A stretch of 35,476 nucleotides of DNA from an uncultured Catenibacillus sp. (lineage in GTDB: Bacteria > Bacillota > Clostridia > Lachnospirales > Lachnospiraceae). The stretch covers positions 1 through 35,476 of the forward strand of contig CAKRHR010000029.1 of NCBI GenBank assembly GCA_934339005.1, given 5' to 3'. Under the pieces are notes generated by a model, which was not told where the DNA came from, did no database searches, and was given only the letters and a program-made list of their open reading frames with translations. Shown here piece after piece: positions 35,406 to 35,476 of the stretch (positions are counted from its first letter, which is position 1; each line of letters opens with the position of its first letter). Made by a program: the position numbers and the translations under genes.

Positions 35406-35418
35406 ATTGAGAATCCGA

Positions 35419-35465
35419 AAAAGCCTAGTGTTTATGCGGGTTTGCGGCATTTCAAGAGGCCTTTT
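35419..35465 (+). terminator. weak terminator candidate after guaA
   Basis: AAAAGCCT 35419-35426 can pair with AGGCCTTTT 35457-35465 (8 pairs, one bulge) around a 30-base loop, with only four T. The window ends 11 bases later, so this is uncertain. Confidence 0.3.
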
Positions 35466-35476
35466 GATAACAAATT

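Noticed and set aside
34893..35450. 185-residue minus-strand frame opposite guaA
   Set aside because: Antisense to a complete, highly conserved guaA frame; no start signals.

Overview
The window looks like a chromosomal segment of a low-to-moderate-GC Clostridia, most likely a Lachnospiraceae-type gut anaerobe. The reasons are strong AGGAGG-type ribosome binding sites, frequent TTG/GTG starts, TTGACA/TATAAT promoters, the Bacillus-like ribDE-BA-H order behind an FMN riboswitch, and protein families typical of that group (SseB-like, DUF4428, 7TM sensor kinases, EAL response regulators). All large genes lie on the + strand. I see no insertion sequence, prophage, CRISPR array, tRNA or rRNA.

Layout. 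(1) 1-3722: tail of a zinc-ribbon protein, a MATE exporter, then a tandem glycine riboswitch in front of an AGCS Na+:alanine/glycine symporter. (2) 3934-11179: a six-gene signalling block: HPt, a response regulator with an intact EAL c-di-GMP phosphodiesterase domain, a Lon-type AAA+ ATPase without protease, a 7TM sensor that looks like a pseudo-histidine kinase, a soluble histidine kinase and a NarL/LuxR regulator. A 19-copy GACA tract lies inside the 5' end of the EAL gene and could act as a slippage switch. (3) 11325-16611: an envelope module resembling Bacillus ydjG-ydjH-ydjI (zinc ribbon, TPM domain, SPFH domain) with a DUF4428 protein and a small membrane protein, but no pspA in view. 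(4) 16671-16878: a probable minus-strand mini-gene (27 codons) with its own promoter and a strong terminator. (5) 17012-21878: a histidine phosphatase, then the FMN-riboswitch-controlled riboflavin operon ribD-ribE-ribBA-ribH. (6) 22038-31758: an SseB-family protein, a large fusion of a TetM/EF-G-like GTPase with a Rae1/YacP-type NYN endoribonuclease, greA, and uvrB-uvrA. (7) 32006-35405: a secreted coiled-coil M23 peptidase-like protein and guaA (GMP synthase).

The most notable items are the GTPase-NYN fusion (a possible one-protein ribosome-targeting mRNA cleavage factor), the GACA tract with a TGATG stop-start arrangement just behind it, the AAA+/pseudokinase/kinase/regulator cassette, and the small minus-strand gene. 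Functions are inferred from motifs read by eye. No database search or folding programme was run, and statements about families come from general knowledge.
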